Below, piece after piece: positions 10,102 through 18,233 of a stretch of 18,331 nt of DNA. A model generated the notes under the pieces. It was given only the letters and a program-made list of their open reading frames with translations. It was not told the origin of the DNA and ran no database searches. Within the stretch, counting starts at the first letter, position 1; each line of letters begins with the position of its first letter. Position numbers and translations under genes: made by a program. Origin of the DNA: an uncultured Kiritimatiellota bacterium (lineage in GTDB: Bacteria; Verrucomicrobiota; Kiritimatiellia; RFP12; UBA1067); contig CAKUGW010000058.1 of the NCBI GenBank assembly GCA_934654805.1, positions 1-18,331 on the forward strand, written 5' to 3'.

Positions 10102-10133
10102 CAAGTCAGCAAGTCAGCAACGAAGCAAGTCAA
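10102..10133 (+). repeat. 8-bp tandem repeat in the 5' leader
   Basis: Four contiguous units read CAAGTCAG, CAAGTCAG, CAACGAAG, CAAGTCAA. The unit is not a multiple of three and the repeat lies between the predicted promoter and the ribosome-binding site, so it is probably untranslated. Confidence 0.75.
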
Positions 10134-10137
10134 CAAC

Positions 10138-10144
10138 GGAAGGG
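10138..10144 (+). promoter_or_regulatory. Ribosome-binding site deciding the start at 10153
   Basis: GGAAGGG ends 8 nt before the ATG at 10153. The later in-frame ATGs at 10240 and 10252 lack a comparable site, which favours translation through the repeat-encoded leader. Confidence 0.55.
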
Positions 10145-10152
10145 CGACCTCC

Positions 10153-10239
10153 ATGATCCAGAAGACATTAGCCATGATTCAAAAGAAGACATTCGAGATT
10201 CAAAAGTCAGTCGGGATTCAAGGCAAGTCCGAACAAGAC
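10153..10239 (+). repeat. In-frame Ile-Gln-Lys leader repeats ahead of a signal peptide
   Basis: Four degenerate units of 21, 24, 18 and 24 bp, all multiples of three, begin ATGAT(C/T)CA or ATTCAA. They encode MIQKTLA, MIQKKTFE, IQKSVG and IQGKSEQD, directly before the ATG at 10240. The position and logic are the same as in the 2229-2318 repeat, but the sequence is different. Confidence 0.75.
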
Positions 10240-13008
10240 ATGTCGGGTGCGATGCGCGAGCGTCCTCGCAAGGTACGCCGGTCCTGGTGCGCGAGTGTCC
10301 TCGCATGCCTGATGACGTGCGGCCCTGCATGGGCCGATTCGGGCGACAGCTGGACGTTCACGCTGAATGCGGACAGTACGACGCAAGGGCTTCTGACGAG
10401 CGGAGACTGGACGCTTCGGGCGGCGCTCACGGCGGCGGGTTCTGACACGCTGGGGCTCGGCTACGGCAACTGGGATACGGCGGCGGCCTATGTCGCGGGC
10501 AGCGGCGTCCTGGACTTGACGACGCCCATCTGGATGGGCGAGCGGCGCCTGTCGTTGACGCACGTTCGCCAGACGGCGTTCCTTAACCTCCCGAAGACGG
10601 TTGCCGTGCGGCGCCTCGTCTTGCCGGACACGGTCGCCGACATCGCGCCATACGCCTTTTCGGGCCTTTCGTCGGTGGACAGGCTGACCGTGCGTTCGAC
10701 GAACGTCACGGCGCTGGCGGAGCGCGCGTTCTTCGACGTCAAGAACATGTACCGTCTCGACTTGGCGTTGCCGTCGCTTGCGGCCGCGAACGTGGCGAAG
10801 GAAGTCCTGTCCAACGGAAATGCCAAGCGTCTGCTCTGCCTTGACGTGACGGGGTTCGGCGAGATTCCGGCTTCGGCGTTCGGTGGCGTCGCCGTGAGCA
10901 ATCTCGTCCTGAAGACCGTGCTGGGACAAAATATCGCCACGAATGCCTTTCCGAACGGCGGCAATCTCCGGTGCGTCTCCTTCACGGGCGACCGGCCCGA
11001 CCTGTCGGCGCGCGGCGACAACCCTGAAAATCAGGTCTTCGGCGGTGGGCCGGACTATTCGGCGGCGGGCACCATTCTCTTTCGCGTTCCCTACGGCAAC
11101 GCGACCTACGACGCCTGGCGCGACGAAGCGGCGGCGCGTCCGCTCAGCGCAGACGAGCTGACGCTCTTCCGCCAGCGGTTCCCGTCCGAGCCCGACCCGA
11201 TCGGCTGGCTGTCCGGCGCAACGTGCGGCACCTACTACGATCAGGTTCTCTGCGAATTCAATCCGCGGACGCTCGACAATGCGCTTGTCGTGGCGCTGCC
11301 GGACGGCTGTTCGGACACGGCGGGCTTCGTCGGCTGCCGGACGGTGCACGGACTTGACGACGGCGAGACGTGGGCGGTCAACGCCCCGGCGACCTTCGTG
11401 GCGAACGGCATCAAGTACCAGACGACGGGCGGCACGGTTGCGCGTCCGGCGGACGGCGCGGCGGGCTGGACGGAAGAGACGTTCGACGGCTGCGCCTACA
11501 CGTTCGTCCAGCGCGGCGACGAGGGCGCGCGCCTCACGTGGCGCGTGGACGTCCTCGGCTACGCCGCGCCGTCGTTCGCGACGGATTCCGTGTCCCATCC
11601 CGAAAAGGTGACGGCGGTTCCCGACTGCGCGGCGGACGCCGACGGGTTCTATCCGGTCGGCACGACGTGGACGCTGACGGTCGACGGCCTGCGGACGACG
11701 CTCCCGAAAAGCCGCTTCGTCCGCTGGGTCGGCGACGTGCCCGCCGGGCACGAGCGCGACCTGCCGCTCGTCCTGACGCCGACCGACGGCACGTGCTGCG
11801 TCCGCGCCGAGATCCAGCGCGACTGGCTGCTGACGACGGCGGACGGCGCCACGCATCTGACGGACGGCGTGTGGACGCTGCGGGCGACGGCGGATGCTCA
11901 GGGGCGCGTCTCGATCGGCAACGGCTGGACGGCTGGCGGCGGCTATCTGGCCGGGCCGTCGGTTCCGACGCCGCTGGATCTCTCGGGTGCGCTGACGGAT
12001 GCGGACGGGAACGCCCTGACGCTTCATTACATCGGCAACCCGGCGTTCAAGGCGGTCGCGAACGTCTCTGCGCTGCGCATCGTGTCGGACACGCTGAAGG
12101 CGATTGGCGCCGAGGCGTTCTACGGCCTGCCGGATCTCGGCGACGTCCATCTGGAGATCCCGTCCTGCGAGACGCTTGGCTACAGCTGCTTTTCCGGCAA
12201 TCTCAATCTGACGAACCTCGTCCTGCATGCGGCGAACCTGACGACCTGCGCGCCGGACAAGCCGTGGCGTCCGTTCGCGGGCAACACGAAGCTGAGCCGT
12301 GCGGAAATCCGCGCGCCGAAGCTGACGTACCTGACCGACCGCTTCCTCGACGGCGCGCCGCTGACGGCGACGGACTTCTCGACATGGGACGTGTCGTCCG
12401 TCCGGCGGCTCGGCGAATACGCGTTCCAGAAGTGCCGCGTCACGGACGGCCTGTCGCTCCCGGCGTTGCGCGAAGTCGCGGCCTGCGCCTTTTACGCGGC
12501 GAAGGTCGAGGCGCTGACGCTCGGCACGAAACACCTGACGAACATCTGTGACAACGCCTTCCTCTGGTGTGGCGGGCTCAAGGCGATCACGCTCGGAAAC
12601 GCGGCGAATCTCACGGTCGCCGCGACGGCGTTCCTCGGCGACCGTCCCGAGACGCCCGGCTCGTCGGCCGCCCCGAAAAGCGTGACGTTCCTCGGCCCGG
12701 CGCCGACGCAGGCGGACATCGACAACGTGATTGCGGCCGTGCCGGAACGCGCGGGCGCGAAAGCCTGCCGCATCTACGCCTCGAAGGGCCGCTATCGGCG
12801 GGACGGCCGGCCGGACTGGTGGCAGCTCGCGGCGGCGCCGTCGGGCGAGGAGGAGACAGCGGCAGCCGAGGCCGAAGCGCGCGCGCAGGCCACCGAGGGC
12901 CGCACGCTCCTGGGTGGGGGCGTCTATCGCGACGGCAGCCGCAAGGCCTGGCTCATCGGCATCACGACGCCGTACGACCAGCGGGGATTCGCGTTCATTG
13001 TCCGCTGA
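10153..13008 (+). CDS. BspA-like leucine-rich-repeat (LRR_5) surface protein
   Basis: Exported LRR protein, probably surface-located and used for adhesion or macromolecule binding. Numbering from 10153 (951 residues): 1-29 are the leader repeats. About 34-61 is a signal peptide with a very basic n-region (MRERPRKVRR) and cleavage at AWA/DSG. The protein is built as two similar halves. Each starts with a WTL-R/A beta domain (near 67 and again near 558) and continues with LRR_5-type repeats bearing AF-aromatic signatures (near 150-280: APYAFSGLSSVDRLTV, AERAFFDVKNMYRLDL; near 630-845: GAEAFYGLPDLGDVHL, CDNAFLWCGGLKAITL). Each LRR block closes with a VSFTGD/VTFLGP strand and a segment naming an F-R-V-P-Y or I-Y-A-S-K-G edge. 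The tail ends RGFAFIVR. The segment TDFSTWDVSSVRRLG resembles the BspA-type DFSxWDTSNV repeat. Alternative starts are 10240 (922 residues) and 10252. The following gene starts 23 nt downstream, probably in the same operon. Confidence 0.82.
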   Translation: MIQKTLAMIQKKTFEIQKSVGIQGKSEQDMSGAMRERPRKVRRSWCASVLACLMTCGPAWADSGDSWTFTLNADSTTQGLLTSGDWTLRAALTAAGSDTLGLGYGNWDTAAAYVAGSGVLDLTTPIWMGERRLSLTHVRQTAFLNLPKTVAVRRLVLPDTVADIAPYAFSGLSSVDRLTVRSTNVTALAERAFFDVKNMYRLDLALPSLAAANVAKEVLSNGNAKRLLCLDVTGFGEIPASAFGGVAVSNLVLKTVLGQNIATNAFPNGGNLRCVSFTGDRPDLSARGDNPENQVFGGGPDYSAAGTILFRVPYGNATYDAWRDEAAARPLSADELTLFRQRFPSEPDPIGWLSGATCGTYYDQVLCEFNPRTLDNALVVALPDGCSDTAGFVGCRTVHGLDDGETWAVNAPATFVANGIKYQTTGGTVARPADGAAGWTEETFDGCAYTFVQRGDEGARLTWRVDVLGYAAPSFATDSVSHPEKVTAVPDCAADADGFYPVGTTWTLTVDGLRTTLPKSRFVRWVGDVPAGHERDLPLVLTPTDGTCCVRAEIQRDWLLTTADGATHLTDGVWTLRATADAQGRVSIGNGWTAGGGYLAGPSVPTPLDLSGALTDADGNALTLHYIGNPAFKAVANVSALRIVSDTLKAIGAEAFYGLPDLGDVHLEIPSCETLGYSCFSGNLNLTNLVLHAANLTTCAPDKPWRPFAGNTKLSRAEIRAPKLTYLTDRFLDGAPLTATDFSTWDVSSVRRLGEYAFQKCRVTDGLSLPALREVAACAFYAAKVEALTLGTKHLTNICDNAFLWCGGLKAITLGNAANLTVAATAFLGDRPETPGSSAAPKSVTFLGPAPTQADIDNVIAAVPERAGAKACRIYASKGRYRRDGRPDWWQLAAAPSGEEETAAAEAEARAQATEGRTLLGGGVYRDGSRKAWLIGITTPYDQRGFAFIVR

Positions 13009-13031
13009 CGGGCGACGAAAGGGCTCTCCTG

Positions 13032-16000
13032 ATGAAGAACGCGCAGAGATCCACGCTGCTGGCGCTGGCGACGGTGTCCGCCGCGCTGGGCGCCGCCGCG
13101 AACCCGCTGAACTTCGCCGAATACGAGCAGACGGTGACGGCGACGTTCGCGACGCCCGCCGCCGCCGAGGCCGCGACGCTGCGCGCGGCCGACCTGCCCG
13201 AAGGCTGCGCGCGCGTCTTCACGTCGCGGTGGGACGACGCCAACCCGGCGCACGTGGCCAAGGCCGAGATGCTGACGGAGAACGGCATCCGCGCGAACTT
13301 CTACCTGAACGATGGCGACGGCGACTACTTGCGTACCGTTGCGCCGAAGCTGCTCGCCCTCGGCCATGCGCTCGGCAACCACACGGTCGGACATCCCGAC
13401 ATGATGGACATCCCGGCGAACGCGGCGTGGGCCGAGATCCTGCGCGAGAAGATCGCGATCGAGACGCGGCTCTCGACGCCGTGCGTCGCCTACGCCGCGC
13501 CCTTCGGCTGGACGAAGACGATCGACGCCGACCGCGCGCCGCTGGTCGTCCGCATGCTGCAGGCGAGCGGGCATTACGTCTGCGACGATGCGCCCGTCTG
13601 CCGTCCCGGCTGGGACTGCGCGACGGATGCCTGGTTCGAGACGGTGCGCTTTGGCGCGGACGACCGCCAGCCGTCGCGCGCGGCCTATGACCGGGAGTTC
13701 GCCGCCGCCGAGAGGCGTCTGGCGCAACGCCCGGAGATCGGGCGCCTGACGTTCGGCGTCCATTCCTGGTGCGACGCCGCCGGAACGAAGCTCCAGGGCG
13801 AACTGCTGGCCGAGACGCGCCGTGCGCATCCCGACTGGTACTTCTGCCACGCCAACGCCTTCGGCGCCTATCGGTATTCGGCGCGGTTCGGGCGCGTCCG
13901 CAAGGTCGGGACGGACGGTGTGCGGGCGACCTGGCGCGTGACGCGGTTCGATCCGGTCGACCTGGGCGACGGCATCCCGCTCTCGCTCGTCTTCAGCGAA
14001 CCGCCGGCGGCGTGTCCGCTGACGCGGGGGCGAAACGGCACCTACGCGCTCGCGCACGCGCGCCCGACGTCGTTTGTCGCGGCGGATGCGGCGGAACTGG
14101 ATCTCGTCCTCACGCCGGATGCGCAGAAGGGCACGCTGGCGGTTCGGCTCACGAACAAGACGGACGAGCCGCTGACGGGCGTGCGGCTCACCGCCTGTCT
14201 GCCGCCGCGCTGGCAGGTTCAGCGGCAGGTAGCCGAGATCGGCGCCGTCGCGCCGAACGCGGCGGTCGTGCACCGCTTCGGCTTGGGCGAACTGCGCGAG
14301 GCCGCGTCCGAAGGCGGCGCGGCGCTTTATGCGGCCTGCGCCGATTTCCTGCGCGGCGATCGCCGTCTGCGCGCGTGGGGCACGGCGACGGAAGCGGGCG
14401 CGCCGGCGGCGAAAGGCACGCCGCGCGACAGCTGCCTCGTGATGGGGCCGTTCGACGAACGGAAGTTCGACGAGGCGGCGTGGCTCGCGGCTTCGCAGCC
14501 CGGCGCGGAACTCCCGGACGTGGGCACGGCCAAGAACGAGCGCTGGATTTCGCTCGTCGATCCCGCGCGTCTGCCGACGTCCGTCTACGTGAACATGCCC
14601 TACGGGCCGCTCGCCGATCGCGACTACCGCGCGGCGTCGGGGCCGTTCGTCGGCACGCTCGGCGCGCGCCTCTTCGCCGTCGAGTTCGTCGCGCCGGACG
14701 ACGGGGACGGCGAGCTGTTCGCCTCGTTCGACCCGAAGTTCCGCAGCCCCGTCGTCTACCTCAACGGCAGCCGCCAGCCGTTCACGGGCTCGCCGATGCG
14801 CCTGGCGGTACGGCGCGGCGTCAACCGCCTGGTCGTGCGCGCGGATCTCGCGCAGGACCGCCACCTGAGTTCGGAGCAGCTGACGGTCTGCCGGGGCGGC
14901 TTCGGCCATCCGTTTGCGTTTCAGCGCGTCCGGGAGCCGACGAAGCCGGCGGCCTCCGTCTCAGACTGGCTGGAGATCCGTCCGGCGGAATCGATGCAGA
15001 TCGGCAAGCGCCCGTTCAGCGTCGAGGTGTTCGCGGATCGCTGGCGCACGGGCAGCCGGCGCGGGGCGGGCGTCACGATGGCGGCAGAGGGCTGGCCTCG
15101 ACCTCGGGTCGACGGCGGATTCGACTTCAAGGGCACGTGGAAGGTCGGCACGAACGTCTGGGCGCTGGCGGAACGGCTCGTCGTCCGCGACGCGCGCCAG
15201 GCGACTTACGCGCTGGAGGTGCGTCCGCCGACGCCGACGGACATCGACTGCTTCTGGCTGAAGGGCATCTTCTCGAAAGACGACTGGCGGAAGGCAGGTG
15301 CGACGTTCGACGGGAAGCGCGTCGACCTCAAAGACGGGCGGCGCGTCGTCCTGCCGGACGTCAAGACGATCTCCCTGCCGGCGGCGGGCGGGCGCGTGAC
15401 GCTGCGCGGCGCGTTCTCGGTCGGGATCGAGGACATCTCGCAGACGTCCTATGCGCCGGATTCCCTGTGCGTCCAGATCATGCCGCGCACGTCGGGCGGA
15501 AAGGCGCTGGATCGCATCGGCCTCGCGTTTGACCTCGCGTACGCGGCGGAAGCCGGCACGCCGCTGGACTTGCGCGCGGCGCTGAACTTCGGCTTCGCCG
15601 ACGAGGTGGCGGGTGACGGCAAGGGCGGGTGGAGCGACCAGGGGGCCGAGAACGACCTGCGGCAGCTGCCGACGGGGCGGCTGACGTGCGACAACGTGTC
15701 CTTCGAGGTCGTGAACCCGGCGGCGAACGGCGGAAAGGGCTGCCTGACGCTGGGGGGCGCGCACGCGCCCAAGCTGCCGCGCCGGGCGACGGTCCGCTTC
15801 GCCGAGCCGGCCGAGGGACGCTGGCTCAACCTGCTCCACGCCGTCGCGTTTCCCGTCCGGGACGGAAAGCCGACGGGCTTCGTCACGGTGACGTATGCGG
15901 ACGGCGGCGAGCAGCGGATTCCCGTCGTCTGCGGCGTGCACGTCGGGAACTTCTGGAATCCGGCGGATCCGCGCGAGGCGGCCGTCGGCTGGATCGGGCG

Positions 16001-18233
16001 CAACGCCTCGGCGCAGGTGGGACTTTACGTGACGCGCTTCCGGCTTGACCGGTCGGGCGTCGTGTCGCTCGCGTTCGATTCGCGCGCGGACGGCGCGACG
16101 TGGATGGTCGTCGCCGCGACGGTGACGGCCGAGCGCGTGCCAGGCGCGCAGAAGCGCAAGGCGGTCGTGCGCGCGGGAACCGACTGGCGGGCGGTGTCCG
16201 GCGAGACGGCCGTCAGGCCCGGCAGCATCCTCGACTTCTCGTTTCTCCTGGACGCGCCGGCCGGACGGCACGGGCGCGTCATGCCGGATGCCGCCGGACG
16301 CCTCGTCTTCGAGAAGACGGGGCGACGGTTGAGGCTCTACGGCGCGAACCTGTGCTTCGACGCGAACTACCTGCCGGACAGGCAGGCGATAGACCGCCTG
16401 GCGGACAGCTTCGCGCGGATCGGCTACAACTTCGTGCGCTTCCACCACTTCGACGGGGGCTTGCTGAAGCGCGGCGGCGCGTACATGGAACTTGACCCGG
16501 ACAGGCTGGACCGTCTCGACTACACGCTGGCGGCCATGAAGAGGCGCGGCGTCTACGCGACGCTCGACCTGTTCATCAACCGAGACGCGAACCTCTGGCC
16601 GGTAAGGGGCTTTGAGGGTCAGCGCGTCGACCGCGGCTCGCACAAGGCGCTCATCTGGGGGGACGAGGGCTTCCGTCGGCAGTTCCTGGACTACGCGCGA
16701 CAGCTGATGACGCACCGCAATCCGTACACGGGGCTGACCTGGGGCGAAGACCCGGCGATCGTCAACGTGGACTGCGTGAACGAGGACGCCGTCTCCTGGA
16801 CGGTGAACGGCCAGTTCTCCCAGCCGGTCTTCACGCGGCATTTCGAGGCGTGGCTGTCGCGGAACGCCATCCCGGCCGCCGAACGCGCGACCGACCGGGC
16901 GCGGCTGTGGAACGCCTTCCTGTGCGACTTCTATCCGGACAGCTTCCGCAAGACCGAGGCGGAACTGCGCGCGATGGGCGTGCGGCACCTGCTGACGGAC
17001 CAGAACCACGGGCATTCGCTCGTCGGCATCGTGACGCGCGAGCCCTACGGAATCGTCGAGAACCACTTCTACCACGCCCACCCGCGCACGGTCAAGGGCT
17101 CGTGGGGGCTGCCGGCGGCCTGCGACCCGGGGTCGTCCAAGGCGACGCTCGAGCGCGATCTCATGGGGATTGCGCTCACGCGGCGGCTGGGGGTGCCGTT
17201 CCTCGTCACCGAGTGGGACTACGTGTCGCCCAACCCCTACGCGGCCGAGGGCGCGCTGATGTGCGCGTCCTACGCGGCGCTGCAGGACTGGGACGGTCTC
17301 AACCGCTTTGCGTGGGACCATCGCGCCGCGCCGCTGCTGAAGGGCGGCGGCGTGCCCGAATGGTTCAACATCTCGAACGATCCGCTGCGGCAGCTCTCCG
17401 AGCGCATCGCCGCCTGCCTGTTCACGCGCGGCGACGTGAAGCCGTCCGACGTGACGGTGCCCGTGCTCGTCAGCCGCCGGCACTTCCGGGAGAAGGGCGC
17501 GCGCGACGCCATCGAGCTGCTGGGCACACGGTTGGGGCTGGTCGCCCGGACCGGCAACGTGCTGTTCACGCCGGGCGAGCGGCTGGCGCTGCCGGCGGAC
17601 GTGAAGGCCGTGCTGACGGTCGACCGGGCCGGCGAGGAGGCCGCCGAAGCGGCGGGGCTCATGCACCTCGACAGCAACGCGCATCGCGAGGGGTTCGGCC
17701 TGTTCGCGCGGCGCGGCATCTTGCGGGCGGACGCCGAAGACGCGGCGCGTCGCCTCTACCGCAGCTCGACGGGGGAGCTGGAGCTGGGCGGCCGGGATCT
17801 GGCGTTCAAGGCCGTGACGCCGAAGAGCGAGGCGTTCGCGCTCGAGCCCGGCGCACGGGGCGAAGGACGCTTCGCGTCCGTGCGCGTGAACGGGTCGTTC
17901 GGCGTCGTCTGCGTGGCGGCGATGGACGGAGAGGAGCTTGCGCGGTCGTCGCGCTACCTGGTCCTGCACCTCACGCGGCTCTTGGCGACGGACATGACGT
18001 TCGCCGACGAGGAGATGACGGTACAGGAGACCTTCGGAAAGCTGCCGCTGCTGCTGCGGCGCGGCACGGCCAGCCTGCGGCTTGCGCGCGACCTCGCGGG
18101 CTTCTCCCTGTACGCGCTCAGGAACGACGGCACGCGGCTGCGGGCGCTTCCCGCGGCCGTCGCGGCGGACGGCGCGGCGACGCTGGCGCTCTCGACGGAC
18201 GAGGCGATGGCCTATGAGCTCGTCCGCGAATAG
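13032..18233 (+). CDS. Exported polysaccharide deacetylase / clan GH-A glycosidase fusion
   Basis: Very large (1733 residues) exported carbohydrate-active protein. A signal peptide (MKNAQRSTLLALATVSAALGAAA) is followed by a NodB-like polysaccharide deacetylase domain at about 55-265. It has the Asp pair RWDDANP (Asp68, Asp69), the metal-binding HTVGH motif (His117, His121), APFGW (156-160) and a late GVHSW with His244, all as expected for a metal-dependent CE4-type deacetylase. Residues ~270-1080 are beta-rich modules, including a VYLNGSRQPFTG...RGVNRLVV jelly-roll strand pair typical of glycosidase-associated sandwich domains. Residues ~1085-1450 form a TIM-barrel glycosidase: RLYGANLCFDANY, NFVRFHHFDG, NVDCVNED with Glu1251 as likely acid/base, and FLVTEWDY with Glu1394 as likely nucleophile. 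The remainder is a beta-rich C-terminus ending YELVRE. The frame stays open upstream to 12567, but that part overlaps the LRR gene; 13032 with a signal peptide is the credible start, with AAAGGG at 13019-13024 as a weak ribosome site. The GH family number is not assigned. Confidence 0.85.
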   Translation: MKNAQRSTLLALATVSAALGAAANPLNFAEYEQTVTATFATPAAAEAATLRAADLPEGCARVFTSRWDDANPAHVAKAEMLTENGIRANFYLNDGDGDYLRTVAPKLLALGHALGNHTVGHPDMMDIPANAAWAEILREKIAIETRLSTPCVAYAAPFGWTKTIDADRAPLVVRMLQASGHYVCDDAPVCRPGWDCATDAWFETVRFGADDRQPSRAAYDREFAAAERRLAQRPEIGRLTFGVHSWCDAAGTKLQGELLAETRRAHPDWYFCHANAFGAYRYSARFGRVRKVGTDGVRATWRVTRFDPVDLGDGIPLSLVFSEPPAACPLTRGRNGTYALAHARPTSFVAADAAELDLVLTPDAQKGTLAVRLTNKTDEPLTGVRLTACLPPRWQVQRQVAEIGAVAPNAAVVHRFGLGELREAASEGGAALYAACADFLRGDRRLRAWGTATEAGAPAAKGTPRDSCLVMGPFDERKFDEAAWLAASQPGAELPDVGTAKNERWISLVDPARLPTSVYVNMPYGPLADRDYRAASGPFVGTLGARLFAVEFVAPDDGDGELFASFDPKFRSPVVYLNGSRQPFTGSPMRLAVRRGVNRLVVRADLAQDRHLSSEQLTVCRGGFGHPFAFQRVREPTKPAASVSDWLEIRPAESMQIGKRPFSVEVFADRWRTGSRRGAGVTMAAEGWPRPRVDGGFDFKGTWKVGTNVWALAERLVVRDARQATYALEVRPPTPTDIDCFWLKGIFSKDDWRKAGATFDGKRVDLKDGRRVVLPDVKTISLPAAGGRVTLRGAFSVGIEDISQTSYAPDSLCVQIMPRTSGGKALDRIGLAFDLAYAAEAGTPLDLRAALNFGFADEVAGDGKGGWSDQGAENDLRQLPTGRLTCDNVSFEVVNPAANGGKGCLTLGGAHAPKLPRRATVRFAEPAEGRWLNLLHAVAFPVRDGKPTGFVTVTYADGGEQRIPVVCGVHVGNFWNPADPREAAVGWIGRNASAQVGLYVTRFRLDRSGVVSLAFDSRADGATWMVVAATVTAERVPGAQKRKAVVRAGTDWRAVSGETAVRPGSILDFSFLLDAPAGRHGRVMPDAAGRLVFEKTGRRLRLYGANLCFDANYLPDRQAIDRLADSFARIGYNFVRFHHFDGGLLKRGGAYMELDPDRLDRLDYTLAAMKRRGVYATLDLFINRDANLWPVRGFEGQRVDRGSHKALIWGDEGFRRQFLDYARQLMTHRNPYTGLTWGEDPAIVNVDCVNEDAVSWTVNGQFSQPVFTRHFEAWLSRNAIPAAERATDRARLWNAFLCDFYPDSFRKTEAELRAMGVRHLLTDQNHGHSLVGIVTREPYGIVENHFYHAHPRTVKGSWGLPAACDPGSSKATLERDLMGIALTRRLGVPFLVTEWDYVSPNPYAAEGALMCASYAALQDWDGLNRFAWDHRAAPLLKGGGVPEWFNISNDPLRQLSERIAACLFTRGDVKPSDVTVPVLVSRRHFREKGARDAIELLGTRLGLVARTGNVLFTPGERLALPADVKAVLTVDRAGEEAAEAAGLMHLDSNAHREGFGLFARRGILRADAEDAARRLYRSSTGELELGGRDLAFKAVTPKSEAFALEPGARGEGRFASVRVNGSFGVVCVAAMDGEELARSSRYLVLHLTRLLATDMTFADEEMTVQETFGKLPLLLRRGTASLRLARDLAGFSLYALRNDGTRLRALPAAVAADGAATLALSTDEAMAYELVRE

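Larger units (their letters stand above)
9937..10152 (+). other. Gene-free region between REP array and LRR gene
   Basis: No gene was found. From left to right it holds about 120 bp without recognisable signal, the extended -10 promoter at 10057-10065, four imperfect 8-bp repeats at 10102-10133 and a Shine-Dalgarno sequence at 10138-10144. A start codon TTG at 10075 would lie almost at the predicted transcription start and is not credible. Confidence 0.6.

Noticed and set aside
10075..10152. TTG at 10075 as start of the LRR gene
   Set aside because: It lies about 3 nt from the predicted transcription start and has no ribosome site; the codons there overlap an 8-bp repeat not in triplets.
10207..12534. 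775-codon open frame on the - strand
   Set aside because: Mirror of the LRR coding frame; composition is Arg/Ala/Val-rich with no motif.
12567..13031. N-terminal extension of the glycosidase gene back to 12567
   Set aside because: It overlaps the LRR gene for over 400 nt, encodes Arg/Gly-rich sequence, and would bury the obvious signal peptide that begins at 13032.
14961..17969. 1002-codon open frame on the - strand
   Set aside because: Antisense to the glycosidase domain, which has clear catalytic motifs; the antisense product is low-complexity Arg/Ala-rich with no recognisable fold.
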